DNA from: Deltaproteobacteria bacterium | GTDB taxonomy: Bacteria; Desulfobacterota; DSM-4660; Desulfatiglandales; Desulfatiglandaceae | Direction: 5' to 3' | Assembly: GCA_019307645.1 (NCBI GenBank) | Contig: JAFDJF010000199.1 | Coordinates: forward strand, 1 to 9,419 | DNA: 9,419 nt | Shown: in pieces, positions 1-6,255 of the stretch | How the letters are laid out: the number at the start of each line of letters is the position of its first letter | Numbering within the stretch: position 1 is the stretch's first letter | The notes under the pieces: generated by a model | What the model was told of the DNA's origin: nothing | Databases searched by the model: none | What the model saw: the letters and a program-made list of their open reading frames with translations, nothing else | Program-made: the position numbers and the translations under genes

Positions 1-83
1 GCGGCGTTTGGAGAGACAATTGCGACAACCCGCTTAGAGACCACTGAATTTCCAAAGCCGAGATTGACAAGTTTGGCACTCAT
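1..83 (-). CDS. remA: RemA / DUF370 family regulator, N-terminal part only
   Basis: The reverse strand from the ATG at 83-81 reads MSAKLVNLGFGNSVVSKRVV and onward to the window edge, 27 codons in all. This matches the well-conserved start of the RemA/DUF370 family (KLVNIGFGN, then an RVVAIVSP-like stretch). RemA of Bacillus subtilis is a small DNA-binding activator of biofilm matrix genes; in Desulfobacterota the family commonly sits beside yicC and gmk. A strong AAAGGAG ribosome binding site (97-91) lies 7 bases upstream and overlaps the yicC stop codon, so the two genes are probably translationally coupled. The rest of the gene lies outside the window. The family call is firm; a biofilm role in this organism is inference. 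Confidence 0.88.
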   Translation of the reverse strand, partial: MSAKLVNLGFGNSVVSKRVVAIVSPNA

Positions 84-96
84 TTAAATTCTCCTT

Positions 97-978
97 TCAT
101 TCCACATTTTGAACCTGCTCTCTCAGTTTTTCCAGTTCTGCCTTCATTTCGACGACGACCCTGGCAACGAATGAATCAGAAGTTTTTGAGCCGATGGTGT
201 TCACTTCCCGGTTGATCTCCTGAATCAAAAAGTCAAGCCGCCTGCCCACTGCATCATCCAGAGACATATATTCGCGAAACTGCCCAAGATGGCTTCTGGT
301 TCGCACAATCTCCTCTGTAATGTCCGATTTCTCAGCAAAAAGGGCCACCTCCTGAGCAAGCCGGCTTTCATCCATCGCCACATCCTTCAGCATACGATCC
401 AGGTTATCTTTCAGTCTGTTTCGGTGTTCTTCAACCAGATCAGGCGCCCGTTTTTCCACATCATCAAGATAACGTCCCACCAGCGCTACCCTTTCTTGAA
501 AATCGGCCTCAATGGTCTCTCCTTCCCGACTCCTCATCGCCTCAAGGGAATCAAGCGCCTGAATCAAGGCCTCCTGAAGGCCGTGTTTAACTCGCTCCAT
601 GTCCACGTCGGCGGGTTTGGCGACAACCACATCCTTCATCTGCAAAAGAGAGTCAAGCTGGATTTCCTGATCAAGGCCAAACTGTTCGGCCAGTTGATTG
701 AAAATCTCAAAATAAGATTTTGCCAAGGATGCATTTACCTCAAGATCATATGGGATGTCCCCTCCTTCGCTTTGCATCTCAATAAATACCTCTATGCGCC
801 CTCTCCTGAATCTGGAAGATATGTGGGATTTGAGATCCTTTTCAAGTACCAGAAACTTTTTGGGTATCCTGAAAACAATATCCCGGTAACGATGATTGAG
901 AGACTTGATTTCCGCAACAAAAAGAGTATCTCCCAACCGGTACTCCCCCCTGCCATAGGCTGTCATGCTTCTAATCAA
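97..978 (-). CDS. yicC: YicC family endoribonuclease (YicC_N + DUF1732)
   Basis: This 293-residue protein has the full length of the YicC/UPF0701 family. The N-terminal YicC_N domain (about residues 1-155) opens with the family hallmark SMTAYGRG and continues with the EIKSLNHRYRD and FRRGRIEVFIE segments. The C-terminal DUF1732 domain (about 208-293) carries the signature EINREVNTIGSKTSD and ends in a MKAELEKLREQVQNVE helix. E. coli YicC is reported to be an endoribonuclease acting on RNA, including a small RNA. The start is a TTG at 978-976, chosen because the family normally begins 'MIxSMT' and because AAAGGAG (995-989) lies 10 bases upstream; an ATG at 966 would drop four residues. The TTG overlaps the TGA of the preceding DUF4416 gene (TTGA), indicating translational coupling. 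The stop is followed 13 bases later by remA. Confidence 0.93.
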   Translation of the reverse strand: MIRSMTAYGRGEYRLGDTLFVAEIKSLNHRYRDIVFRIPKKFLVLEKDLKSHISSRFRRGRIEVFIEMQSEGGDIPYDLEVNASLAKSYFEIFNQLAEQFGLDQEIQLDSLLQMKDVVVAKPADVDMERVKHGLQEALIQALDSLEAMRSREGETIEADFQERVALVGRYLDDVEKRAPDLVEEHRNRLKDNLDRMLKDVAMDESRLAQEVALFAEKSDITEEIVRTRSHLGQFREYMSLDDAVGRRLDFLIQEINREVNTIGSKTSDSFVARVVVEMKAELEKLREQVQNVE

Positions 979-1526
979 TATCCTCTAACTCCTTTCCCTA
1001 AGGGTTCGCGCAGTTGTTTCATGTATCGTTTTCTTACCTCGTTAAAATAACCGATTATCTCAGGCTCTGCATAATCCGGATACGTCCATTCGAGTGTTTT
1101 GAAACATCCCTTTTGAAAAATCAGGGTGAGATCCGCATAAATACCCTGCGACAAGTATACCCGATGAACAAAATTCTTTCCTGTGGCAAGGATTAGCCTT
1201 TCAGGGGATATGTAACCGGGATCGATGTTGACCCGTCTGTTGCCGTCAACTAAATATTGCTGCTCTATGGCATTGGTTTTCAGCTTGAGCTCGATGAGTT
1301 GACCCGGAGGGGCCAGCTTTTCAAAAGCAATGAAGCGACGATGGAGCGGCCAACCCATCTCTTTGGCGTAATATTTGGTGCGGTCAAAAAAAAGCTCGGG
1401 GCTGAGCCAGTCCACTGGTCCGCATATTTTTTCGAGTTGTTTGATAATCGTATCAAGAAACTCTTTTTCAGGCGAAAACAGGCTTGAGATGAGCTTGACA
1501 TGATCCGGTTCATGCGGACGGCTCAT
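975..1526 (-). CDS. DUF4416 family protein
   Basis: The protein is 183 residues from the ATG at 1526-1524. It matches the DUF4416 pattern: an opening P-x-x-x-x-VKLISSLFSPE strand, the GPVDWLSPELFFDRTKYYAKEMG segment with the conserved F-x-x-T-x-YY-x-x-E-M-G core, a central NIDPGYISPERLILATGKNF motif, and a C-terminal WTYPDYA segment. No biochemical function is established for the family. It is characteristic of Desulfobacterota and relatives and usually sits next to yicC and envelope-sugar genes, as here. A GTG at 1541 in the same frame would add five residues; neither start has a good ribosome binding site, and the ATG is preferred because the conserved region begins at MSRP. A perfect hairpin (1547-1568) lies just upstream and could affect translation. 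Confidence 0.8.
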   Translation of the reverse strand: MSRPHEPDHVKLISSLFSPEKEFLDTIIKQLEKICGPVDWLSPELFFDRTKYYAKEMGWPLHRRFIAFEKLAPPGQLIELKLKTNAIEQQYLVDGNRRVNIDPGYISPERLILATGKNFVHRVYLSQGIYADLTLIFQKGCFKTLEWTYPDYAEPEIIGYFNEVRKRYMKQLREPLGKGVRGY

Positions 1527-1546
1527 ATCCCGATGCCCCACTTTCC

Positions 1547-1568
1547 CACGCTTGACTTTTCAAGCGTG
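1547..1568. other. Perfect 9-bp hairpin between rfaE1 and DUF4416
   Basis: CACGCTTGA (1547-1555) and TCAAGCGTG (1560-1568) are exact reverse complements around a 4-base loop. In the minus-strand transcript the hairpin falls in the 60-base gap between the rfaE1 stop and the DUF4416 start, ending about 20 bases before the ATG. No T-run follows it on the minus strand, so an intrinsic terminator is unlikely. An mRNA-processing, stability or translation-control role is possible. The rfaE1 3' end carries a partial copy of the same word (CACGCTTCAAG, about 1594-1604). Confidence 0.6.
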
Positions 1569-1586
1569 AGGTTTTGCGCAAGCATA

Positions 1587-2582
1587 TCAGATAACACGCT
1601 TCAAGTCTTCCGCATTTACAGTGGATGTCCCCACGTCTCCCACCACAATACCCGCCGCGAAATTGGACAATATGGCAGAATATCTTAAGTCCAGGCCGGA
1701 AGCAAGGCCCAAAGAGAACGTGCTGATGACCGTATCACCGGCCCCTGTAACGTCAAAGACCTGTTTGGCAACAGTAGGGATATGGGTTATTTCGCCACTG
1801 TTTTCAAAAAGCGTCATGCCGTTCTTCCCCTGGGTGATAAGAACCGAACGGCAACTCAGCACATCAAGCATATGTCGTCCTGCTCGCTTCAGGGTCTCTT
1901 CGTCAACAATATCAAAACCACAAAAAGTGCCGGCCTCATGGTGATTGGGGGTAATCACATCCACTTCATGATAATATTCGAAATTACCGGTCTTGGGGTC
2001 AACGGCGACAATGACAGAGGCCTCGCGGACCAACTCCCTCAACCCTTTCATCAGGTCTGCCGAAATAACGCCCTTGCCATAATCGGACACCACAATGCCG
2101 TCTATGTTATCAAGGTTTTTCTCTATGTAATCAAGGAGTCTCCGCAGACTTTCAGGACCTATGTCCCCCCGCCTTTCCCGGTCAAAGCGAACCACCTGCT
2201 GGTTTCGCGCCACGACTCTTGTCTTAATGGAGGTCGGTCTGTCAAGTTCCGTTAGGACGCCGTCGGTTTTCAAGCCCATCTCTTTGACCTTGTTTATGAT
2301 TTCCTGTCCGGTACCATCCTCTCCGACCACACCGCAAAGTACAGGGCTTGCGCCTAAGGTTGCGATGTTATGGACAACGTTGGCAGCACCCCCCAACATC
2401 TTAGTCTCCTGTCTGACCTCCACAACTGGGACCGGGGCCTCAGGGGAAATCCGGGAAACATCACCCCAGACATACTCGTCCATGATGATATCACCTATCA
2501 CAAAAATTCTCGCCTGGTGAAATCTGTCAACGTACTCCTTCAGTATCTTTCCATCATAATGGTGCCCAACCGCCTCAGACAT
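1587..2582 (-). CDS. rfaE1: D-glycero-beta-D-manno-heptose-7-phosphate kinase
   Basis: This PfkB/ribokinase-fold sugar kinase phosphorylates heptose 7-phosphate at C1 in the cytoplasm, a step toward ADP-heptose for the lipopolysaccharide inner core. From the chosen ATG (2582-2580) it is 331 residues, the usual size of the kinase-only form; the nucleotidyltransferase half of fused HldE is absent. Visible motifs, numbered from that ATG, are VIGDIIMDEYVWG (about 28-40), RISPEAPVPVV, GGAANVVHNI (64-73), VSDYGKG (165-171), VDPK (194-197), TPNHHE and DVTGAGDTV (277-285), whose GAGD aspartate is the catalytic base. The open frame extends 21 codons upstream to an ATG at 2645 with no ribosome binding site. 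The 2582 ATG has AGGAGG 12 bases upstream and fits the family start. It is the first gene of the rfaE1-DUF4416-yicC-remA run. Confidence 0.93.
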   Translation of the reverse strand: MSEAVGHHYDGKILKEYVDRFHQARIFVIGDIIMDEYVWGDVSRISPEAPVPVVEVRQETKMLGGAANVVHNIATLGASPVLCGVVGEDGTGQEIINKVKEMGLKTDGVLTELDRPTSIKTRVVARNQQVVRFDRERRGDIGPESLRRLLDYIEKNLDNIDGIVVSDYGKGVISADLMKGLRELVREASVIVAVDPKTGNFEYYHEVDVITPNHHEAGTFCGFDIVDEETLKRAGRHMLDVLSCRSVLITQGKNGMTLFENSGEITHIPTVAKQVFDVTGAGDTVISTFSLGLASGLDLRYSAILSNFAAGIVVGDVGTSTVNAEDLKRVI

Positions 2583-2671
2583 ATTCTCGGACAGCCTCCT
2601 GGATTCATGGTAACTCAGAACCCGATAATCTGAGTTTCGATACATATTCTATTGGATCAATCAGGTTGATT

Positions 2672-2700
2672 CTTATATCATCGCAATTTTTCATTGTCCA
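2672..2700 (-). promoter_or_regulatory. Probable sigma70-type promoter of the rfaE1 operon
   Basis: On the minus strand TGGACA (2700-2695) is followed after exactly 17 bases by TATAAG (2677-2672). Each box matches five of six consensus positions and the spacing is optimal. Transcription would start near 2665, leaving a leader of about 80 bases before the preferred rfaE1 ATG. The next gene on the other side is divergent, so this is the natural place for the operon promoter. Called from sequence only. Confidence 0.6.
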
Positions 2701-2773
2701 CATCAATTGAACAGCCGGTTTTCGCACTGTTTTTAATTGTCCTTTTTCCTGTGATTCTTGGAAGAAAATTCCG

Positions 2774-3129
2774 ATGAAAATCATTATAGTCGGTGCGTGC
2801 GAAGTGGGTTTTTACATCGCTCAGAGGCTTTCTGAGGAAAATTCAGAATGTCGTACTCATCGACAAGGATCCTCAAAAGATGCACCCTCTTGGCTGAAAA
2901 ACTGGAAAGAGTGATCGTGATAAACGGGGACGGAACAGATAAAGATCTGCTCCGGGAGGAAAACGTCGAAGATGTTGATCTTGTGGTTGCCATCACCGGG
3001 GATGAAGAGGTTATCATTCCCAGAGGAGACAGCATCGTCAGACCAAAAGACCGGCTCATTATCTTTGCCCTTCAACAGATCATTCCGAAACTGGAAAAGC
3101 TTCTTACTGTTAAGCTGGAATATTTTTAA
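2774..3129 (+). pseudogene. trkA: trkA remnant: two frameshifts and a large internal deletion
   Basis: TrkA is the cytosolic NAD(H)-binding regulator of the TrkH/TrkG potassium channel, normally about 450 residues with two RCK modules. The ATG at 2774 opens MKIIIVGACEVGFYIAQRLS, the classic TrkA Rossmann start; the usual GAGEVG appears as GACEVG. After about 24 codons the homology moves frame (NVVLIDKDPQK, about 2847-2879), and that frame then hits TGA at 2894. It moves again into a third frame (LLAEKLERVIVINGDGTDKD..., from about 2880), which runs to the stop at 3129. At about 3001-3012 the N-domain segment AITGDEE runs straight into VIIPRGDSIVRPKDRLII, which belongs at the extreme C-terminus of TrkA. 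About 330 internal residues are therefore missing. The stop overlaps the convergent bactofilin stop by three bases. No trkH is nearby. Family identity is firm; the gene cannot make a normal product. Confidence 0.85.
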
Positions 3130-3620
3130 TTCACCTTCGGCTCAATCAACCCGGCATCTTCCTCACCCCCCTTGGAGGAGCCTGATGGAGTTCTCCAGCG
3201 CCCCAGTGACTTCATGAGCTTGGCAAGCTTGGCAGTCCCTTCAGGAAGCTTTTCCAGGATTTCGCCGGCCTTTTCGGCCGTCTTATCCTTAGGCGCTGTC
3301 GTGCACTTGCCGTCAAAAGTCACTCCTGCATCAATAAGTACTACAGGGGCGGAGAGGTCTCCGTATACACGGGCCGGCGGATGCAGTTCGATGCGCTCTG
3401 TGGCTCTAACCGTACCTTTTACTTCACCGCTAATGGTGGCATTACAGACAAAAACGTCAGCGTGGATCACCGCTTTTTCTCCGACTACGATTGTGCCGTC
3501 TTTGCTTTCAATTGTCCCTTTGACATGGCCGTTCATTATCATTGTCCCCTCGAACACCAGCGATCCTTCCAGGGTCATCTGCGGCCCTAACATCTGTATG
3601 TCCTTTGTCGGTTTTTTCAT
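3126..3620 (-). CDS. Bactofilin (polymer-forming cytoskeletal protein)
   Basis: The 164-residue product has a single bactofilin (DUF583) domain, roughly residues 10-112, made of short repeated beta-helix turns. Recognisable turns are GPQMTLEGSLVFEGTMIMNG, VKGTIESKDGTIVVGEKA, VIHADVFVCNATISGEVKGTV, RATERIELHPPARVYGDL and APVVLIDAGVTFDGKC. The C-terminal ~50 residues are charged and probably disordered, as is usual. Bactofilins self-assemble without nucleotide into filaments that scaffold stalk, cell-shape, chromosome-segregation or polar-machinery factors. The start is well supported: GGGAGGT (3632-3626) lies six bases before the ATG. The gene lies on the same strand as, and downstream of, the MinD-like ATPase gene, with a MITE-like element between them, so the pair may once have been one operon. 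No metallopeptidase partner is visible here. Confidence 0.92.
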   Translation of the reverse strand: MKKPTKDIQMLGPQMTLEGSLVFEGTMIMNGHVKGTIESKDGTIVVGEKAVIHADVFVCNATISGEVKGTVRATERIELHPPARVYGDLSAPVVLIDAGVTFDGKCTTAPKDKTAEKAGEILEKLPEGTAKLAKLMKSLGRWRTPSGSSKGGEEDAGLIEPKVN

Positions 3621-3684
3621 TTGGAACCTCCCGTCAGTACTACCATCCGTACCGTTTAAAGATACATTTTTCCAAAAAATTATT

Positions 3685-3829
3685 TAGTGTCTGAACGAAA
3701 ACTAGGATTTTTCGTCAAGATCAAGAAAGATCAAAATTTTAACCGCAGGAATACATGAAGTATTTTGAGGATTAAAATTTTTATCTGACGCAGATATTGG
3801 CGAAAAAGACAGTTTTCGTTCGGGCACTA
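3685..3829. mobile_element. MITE-like inverted-repeat element, copy 1
   Basis: The ends TAGTGTCTGAACGAAAACT (3685-3703) and AGTTTTCGTTCGGGCACTA (3811-3829) are inverted repeats of each other with 17 of 19 positions matching. A second inverted pair lies inside (3728-3742 with 3772-3786, 14 of 15 matching), so the 145-bp unit can fold into one long hairpin. Both ends carry TA at the outer edge, which would suit a TA target-site duplication as in IS630/Tc1-type insertion; that is inference. No coding capacity is seen. A second element with the same termini but a different interior lies at 7593-7738. It sits between the MinD-like ATPase gene and the bactofilin gene. Confidence 0.7.
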
Positions 3830-3830
3830 G

Positions 3831-3872
3831 TTAGTGTCCATCCATAAATGAGGATTTTTGTTCAAGATCAAG
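3831..3872 (+). repeat. Half element related to copy 1, directly adjacent
   Basis: Bases 3831-3872 align without gaps to 3684-3725, the left end of the preceding element, with 32 of 42 positions identical. The first 8 bases (TTAGTGTC), the middle AGGATTTTT and the last 11 bases (TCAAGATCAAG) are exact. The differences concentrate in the terminal-repeat core, where CTGAACGAAAACT is replaced by CCATCCATAAATG, so this may be the end of a sister repeat family. No matching right end is found before the ATPase gene stop at 3896. Confidence 0.5.
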
Positions 3873-3895
3873 GCCCCCCGCACGGACATGAGAAA

Positions 3896-5272
3896 TTACA
3901 TCTTCTGAGAGAGTATGGCAGCAAAGCGTTTTAATTTATGCCTGTATTTAATGTCGGAGCTATAGGCATCTTTAGAGTCACAGAATCTTTTAGCCATATG
4001 CTGTATGCTCTGTGATGCCTTTATGCGCGGCGCGGTAAGCAGCAGCGGTTTTCTTTTTTTCTCAGCCGTGCGCAGGCTCTGCTTGTCGTACGGGATGGCC
4101 CCCAGGTATTCAGGCTTTATGCTGAACCTGTCTTCCACGGCGTTTATGTTCTGGTCAGCCGTTTTTTTGACCGTGCCGTAGAGTTCAAATCCCTGACGCA
4201 GATCACTCACCTGATTGGCCACCAGCATAGGGGAAAATGTCCATTGCGGCTCATAGTCGGGCAGTTTCCCTTCCAGCCGCTCTTCAATCTCCTTGAAGCG
4301 GGAAAATCCGGCCTTGGTACACGCATAGCCGCTGATAACGTCCTGAGGTGTGGTCACAATTAATGTGTGATCAGCAGCAAGAGCGAAATCCAGGACCGTG
4401 CGGGAAATCCCTGCGCCGAGATCAAATATGGCAAAATCATATCTCAGGCTGATTTTTTTGAAATGGTTGATAAATTTTACCTTCTGGGCATGGTACAGAT
4501 TGGCCAGTTTGAATTCTCCATATGAGCCGCAGATGAGATCAAAACCAAACGTTGTGGGGCAGATGAGTTCCAGCATCTCTTTCTGTTTTTCCAGGAAATC
4601 CATCAAATGATATTTTGGAAACATGCCAAGTTTGTTGGAAATGTCTGCGTTACCCAGATCCGTGTCAATGAGCAGGACCCTGGCACCGGTTTTGGCCATG
4701 GCATAGGCGAGGTTAATGGAAAGATGGGTTTTCCCCACGCCGCCTTTGTTGGAAATAATGGAGATATTTAAAGTGCCTTTTTCGCACGCCTGGGTGGCCC
4801 CGGCCAATGACTCCTTAGAGGCCTTTTTGTGACTACCGTCAAAATAAGGTTGTACACTGTTTCCGTTTCCATAATATCTCTCAAGCGCGGCAGAAAGCGA
4901 ATTCTTCGGGGTAACTGCCGGGCGAATCTTAAAACCGGTGAGAAGTTCAAGACTTCTAATTGCAACGGGCTGTTCCGGTGCCAGCATTGCAACCACAAGT
5001 GTGTTGTCAACCAGGCGGATTGGCAAGGCCTGTCGTCTGTAAGCGATTTCCGGTTCAAGCAGGGAAACAGCCGCCGGCTCAACGCGGGTCTGCATTGGAT
5101 CAACAAAAGGGATTTTCAGTCGTTTGGCCGTCGCTTTTGCAATCTGCGTGTCTTCATCATCTCGCCTGGGGAATGAATACAGCCTTGAAGACTTTTTAGA
5201 CCGTGCACCCCGGCCTTTCAATGGCTGTCCTGGTGCACCGGCGGTCTTCAGGCTGTTTCTGTTTTCCTCCAT
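3896..5272 (-). CDS. GspE_N/MshEN-like domain fused to MinD/FlhG-type ATPase
   Basis: The 458-residue protein joins two parts. Residues about 43-135 resemble the N-terminal domain of type II secretion and type IV pilus ATPases (GspE/PilB/MshE): an AKRLKIPFVDP strand, 'VSLLEPEIAYRRQALPIRLVDN' with the typical L-P pattern, 'LVVAMLAPEQPVAIRSLELLTG', and 'IRPAVTPKNSLSAALERYYG'. Residues about 167-430 form a ParA/MinD-family ATPase with deviant Walker A NKGGVGKTH (175-183, signature lysine K176), LLIDTDLGNADI (200-211) and the Walker B-like FAIFDLGAG (280-288). The DLGNADI form and 'NQVSDLRQGFELYGTVKK' region resemble FlhG/MinD2 more than plasmid ParA. The PilB/GspE catalytic ATPase domain is absent. 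The start has GGAG eight bases upstream. By analogy with TadZ/CpaE (a sensor-like N-domain on a ParA-like ATPase), it may place a secretion or pilus machine; that role is inference. A bactofilin gene follows on the same strand. Confidence 0.85.
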   Translation of the reverse strand: MEENRNSLKTAGAPGQPLKGRGARSKKSSRLYSFPRRDDEDTQIAKATAKRLKIPFVDPMQTRVEPAAVSLLEPEIAYRRQALPIRLVDNTLVVAMLAPEQPVAIRSLELLTGFKIRPAVTPKNSLSAALERYYGNGNSVQPYFDGSHKKASKESLAGATQACEKGTLNISIISNKGGVGKTHLSINLAYAMAKTGARVLLIDTDLGNADISNKLGMFPKYHLMDFLEKQKEMLELICPTTFGFDLICGSYGEFKLANLYHAQKVKFINHFKKISLRYDFAIFDLGAGISRTVLDFALAADHTLIVTTPQDVISGYACTKAGFSRFKEIEERLEGKLPDYEPQWTFSPMLVANQVSDLRQGFELYGTVKKTADQNINAVEDRFSIKPEYLGAIPYDKQSLRTAEKKRKPLLLTAPRIKASQSIQHMAKRFCDSKDAYSSDIKYRHKLKRFAAILSQKM

Positions 5273-5326
5273 GCATTGTTCTCCGTGTGGAATTCAGGGC
5301 CTTTCCACAAAAAAAGCGTTTTACAT

Positions 5327-5339
5327 ACCAGTAACTGGT
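5327..5339. promoter_or_regulatory. 13-bp perfect dyad upstream of the MinD-like gene
   Basis: ACCAGT-A-ACTGGT is a perfect palindrome centred at 5333, about 60 bases upstream of the MinD-like ATPase ATG and overlapping the edge of the 18-bp inverted repeat at 5337. On the minus strand a TGGTATGTA (extended -10-like) lies 17 bases after TTGAAC, and that TTGAAC is part of the repeat end itself. The -10 match is weak (3 of 6). It could be an operator or promoter region, or a by-product of the repeat. Confidence 0.3.
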
Positions 5340-5527
5340 TCAGGGTTCAAGGTTCCCGGTTAAACCCGATTTTATCGGGATTTTCTTCATGTTTTCAGAG
5401 CGACATAGCGTGTTCCTTGCACTTTGTGTGCAAAACCGTTTGGCATATCAAAAAACCGGATGAACAGGGTTATTTGTCTAAAGAGTAGAGCCCTTCCTTC
5501 ATTGCTTTTAACCTTGAACCCTGAACC
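5337..5527. repeat. 191-bp element with 18-bp perfect inverted ends
   Basis: GGTTCAGGGTTCAAGGTT (5337-5354) and AACCTTGAACCCTGAACC (5510-5527) are exact reverse complements. The right end is followed by a further GTGAACCTT, a degenerate repetition of the same word. Inside are two small hairpins: CCCGAT-TTT-ATCGGG (5365-5379), followed by ATTTTCTT, and TTGCAC-TTTGT-GTGCAA (about 5418-5434). No open frame of note is present. The arrangement suggests a non-autonomous, MITE-like element. Its sequence is unrelated to the 3685 and 7593 elements. Confidence 0.6.
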
Positions 5528-6255
5528 GTGAACCTTATAACCTAAGCTACACATACCATTCCCATTGAGGCTGTGTATGGCACGCGTCCAGGTTGGAAAT
5601 TCTTTTTATGTCACCGTTCAGTGTTTTGAAAACAATGACATTTTTTCAATATTGCAATGTTCAGGCCAACTTATATGATTTCATTCAGTCTCATTCCCCG
5701 AAAAAGACTCAAAATAACATTCAGCCCGAAAACGAGTCAGTTTGCCCGAGTATGTTCCTTGGGCTGAAACGAGATCTTTTTGCCTCCAGATTGTCATTCA
5801 TATGCTTTTCAGAAAATGGATCGCGTGATTAATCGCATGAATTCATGAGGTTAAACAAATCCCGCAATCAAGGAACTAATTGACCCCATAAGGTTAGGCC
5901 CGACCTCCGGGACGCCGCCCGAAAAACCGTCAAACCGGACGTCACAGGGAATCCATTCCGGACAAGCAGGATGTTAATCCCGCTTAGACAGGACAGGCGG
6001 GTCGCAGATTTATGCTTGATTCAAATACCCGGGGCACATATGGAGTCATGCGGCCGGAAATATTACGTCAATAAAATGGCATATTGACCGGAAACACGCT
6101 GATTCGGCAATTTCTGCAGCCGGGCGTTTTTTCCGGGCTCCCTGCCTGTCCATGCTATTTGTTTTGATTATGGGAAGCGTTATGGTAATACTTCGTTGTT
6201 CGAAAACTACCGGAAGAGGCAAGATGTTATTTTCGAGGTTACGATAAAATTTCAT
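5528..6255. other. Non-coding stretch with several dyads, no convincing gene
   Basis: No open frame here has a ribosome binding site plus a recognisable protein. Visible structures are a nested dyad in which ATGTCA (5608-5613) and TGACAT (5636-5641) enclose TGTTTT-G-AAAACA (5622-5634); TTCAGCCC (5720-5727) pairing with GGGCTGAA (5761-5768); AAGCAGGAT/ATCCCGCTT (5964-5985, one mismatch, 4-base loop); and GTCAAT-N10-ATTGAC (6067-6088). The part before about 5850 is A+T-rich and the part at 5880-6060 is G+C-rich, so it may be a patchwork. A weak promoter for the downstream gene could be TTGATT (6164) with TAATAC (6186) after 16 bases. A 26-codon minus-strand frame starting MNDNLEAKRS (about 5800 down to 5720) looks protein-like but lacks support. 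Confidence 0.45.

Noticed and set aside
289..1050. 253-codon open frame on the plus strand
   Set aside because: It lies antisense to yicC, whose protein is clearly conserved; the translation has no recognisable family and no supporting ribosome binding site.
2774..2900. Programmed ribosomal frameshifting in trkA
   Set aside because: Two separate shifts plus a ~1 kb internal deletion and no slippery heptamer indicate decay, not recoding.
5593..5832. 79-codon plus-strand frame
   Set aside because: No ribosome binding site, no family resemblance, low-complexity A+T-rich composition and overlap with several dyads.
5880..6060. Riboswitch upstream of the cysteine-rich gene
   Set aside because: The G+C-rich segment has short stems, but I could not match it to the conserved core of any riboswitch class I know, and it lies some 200 bases from the start codon.
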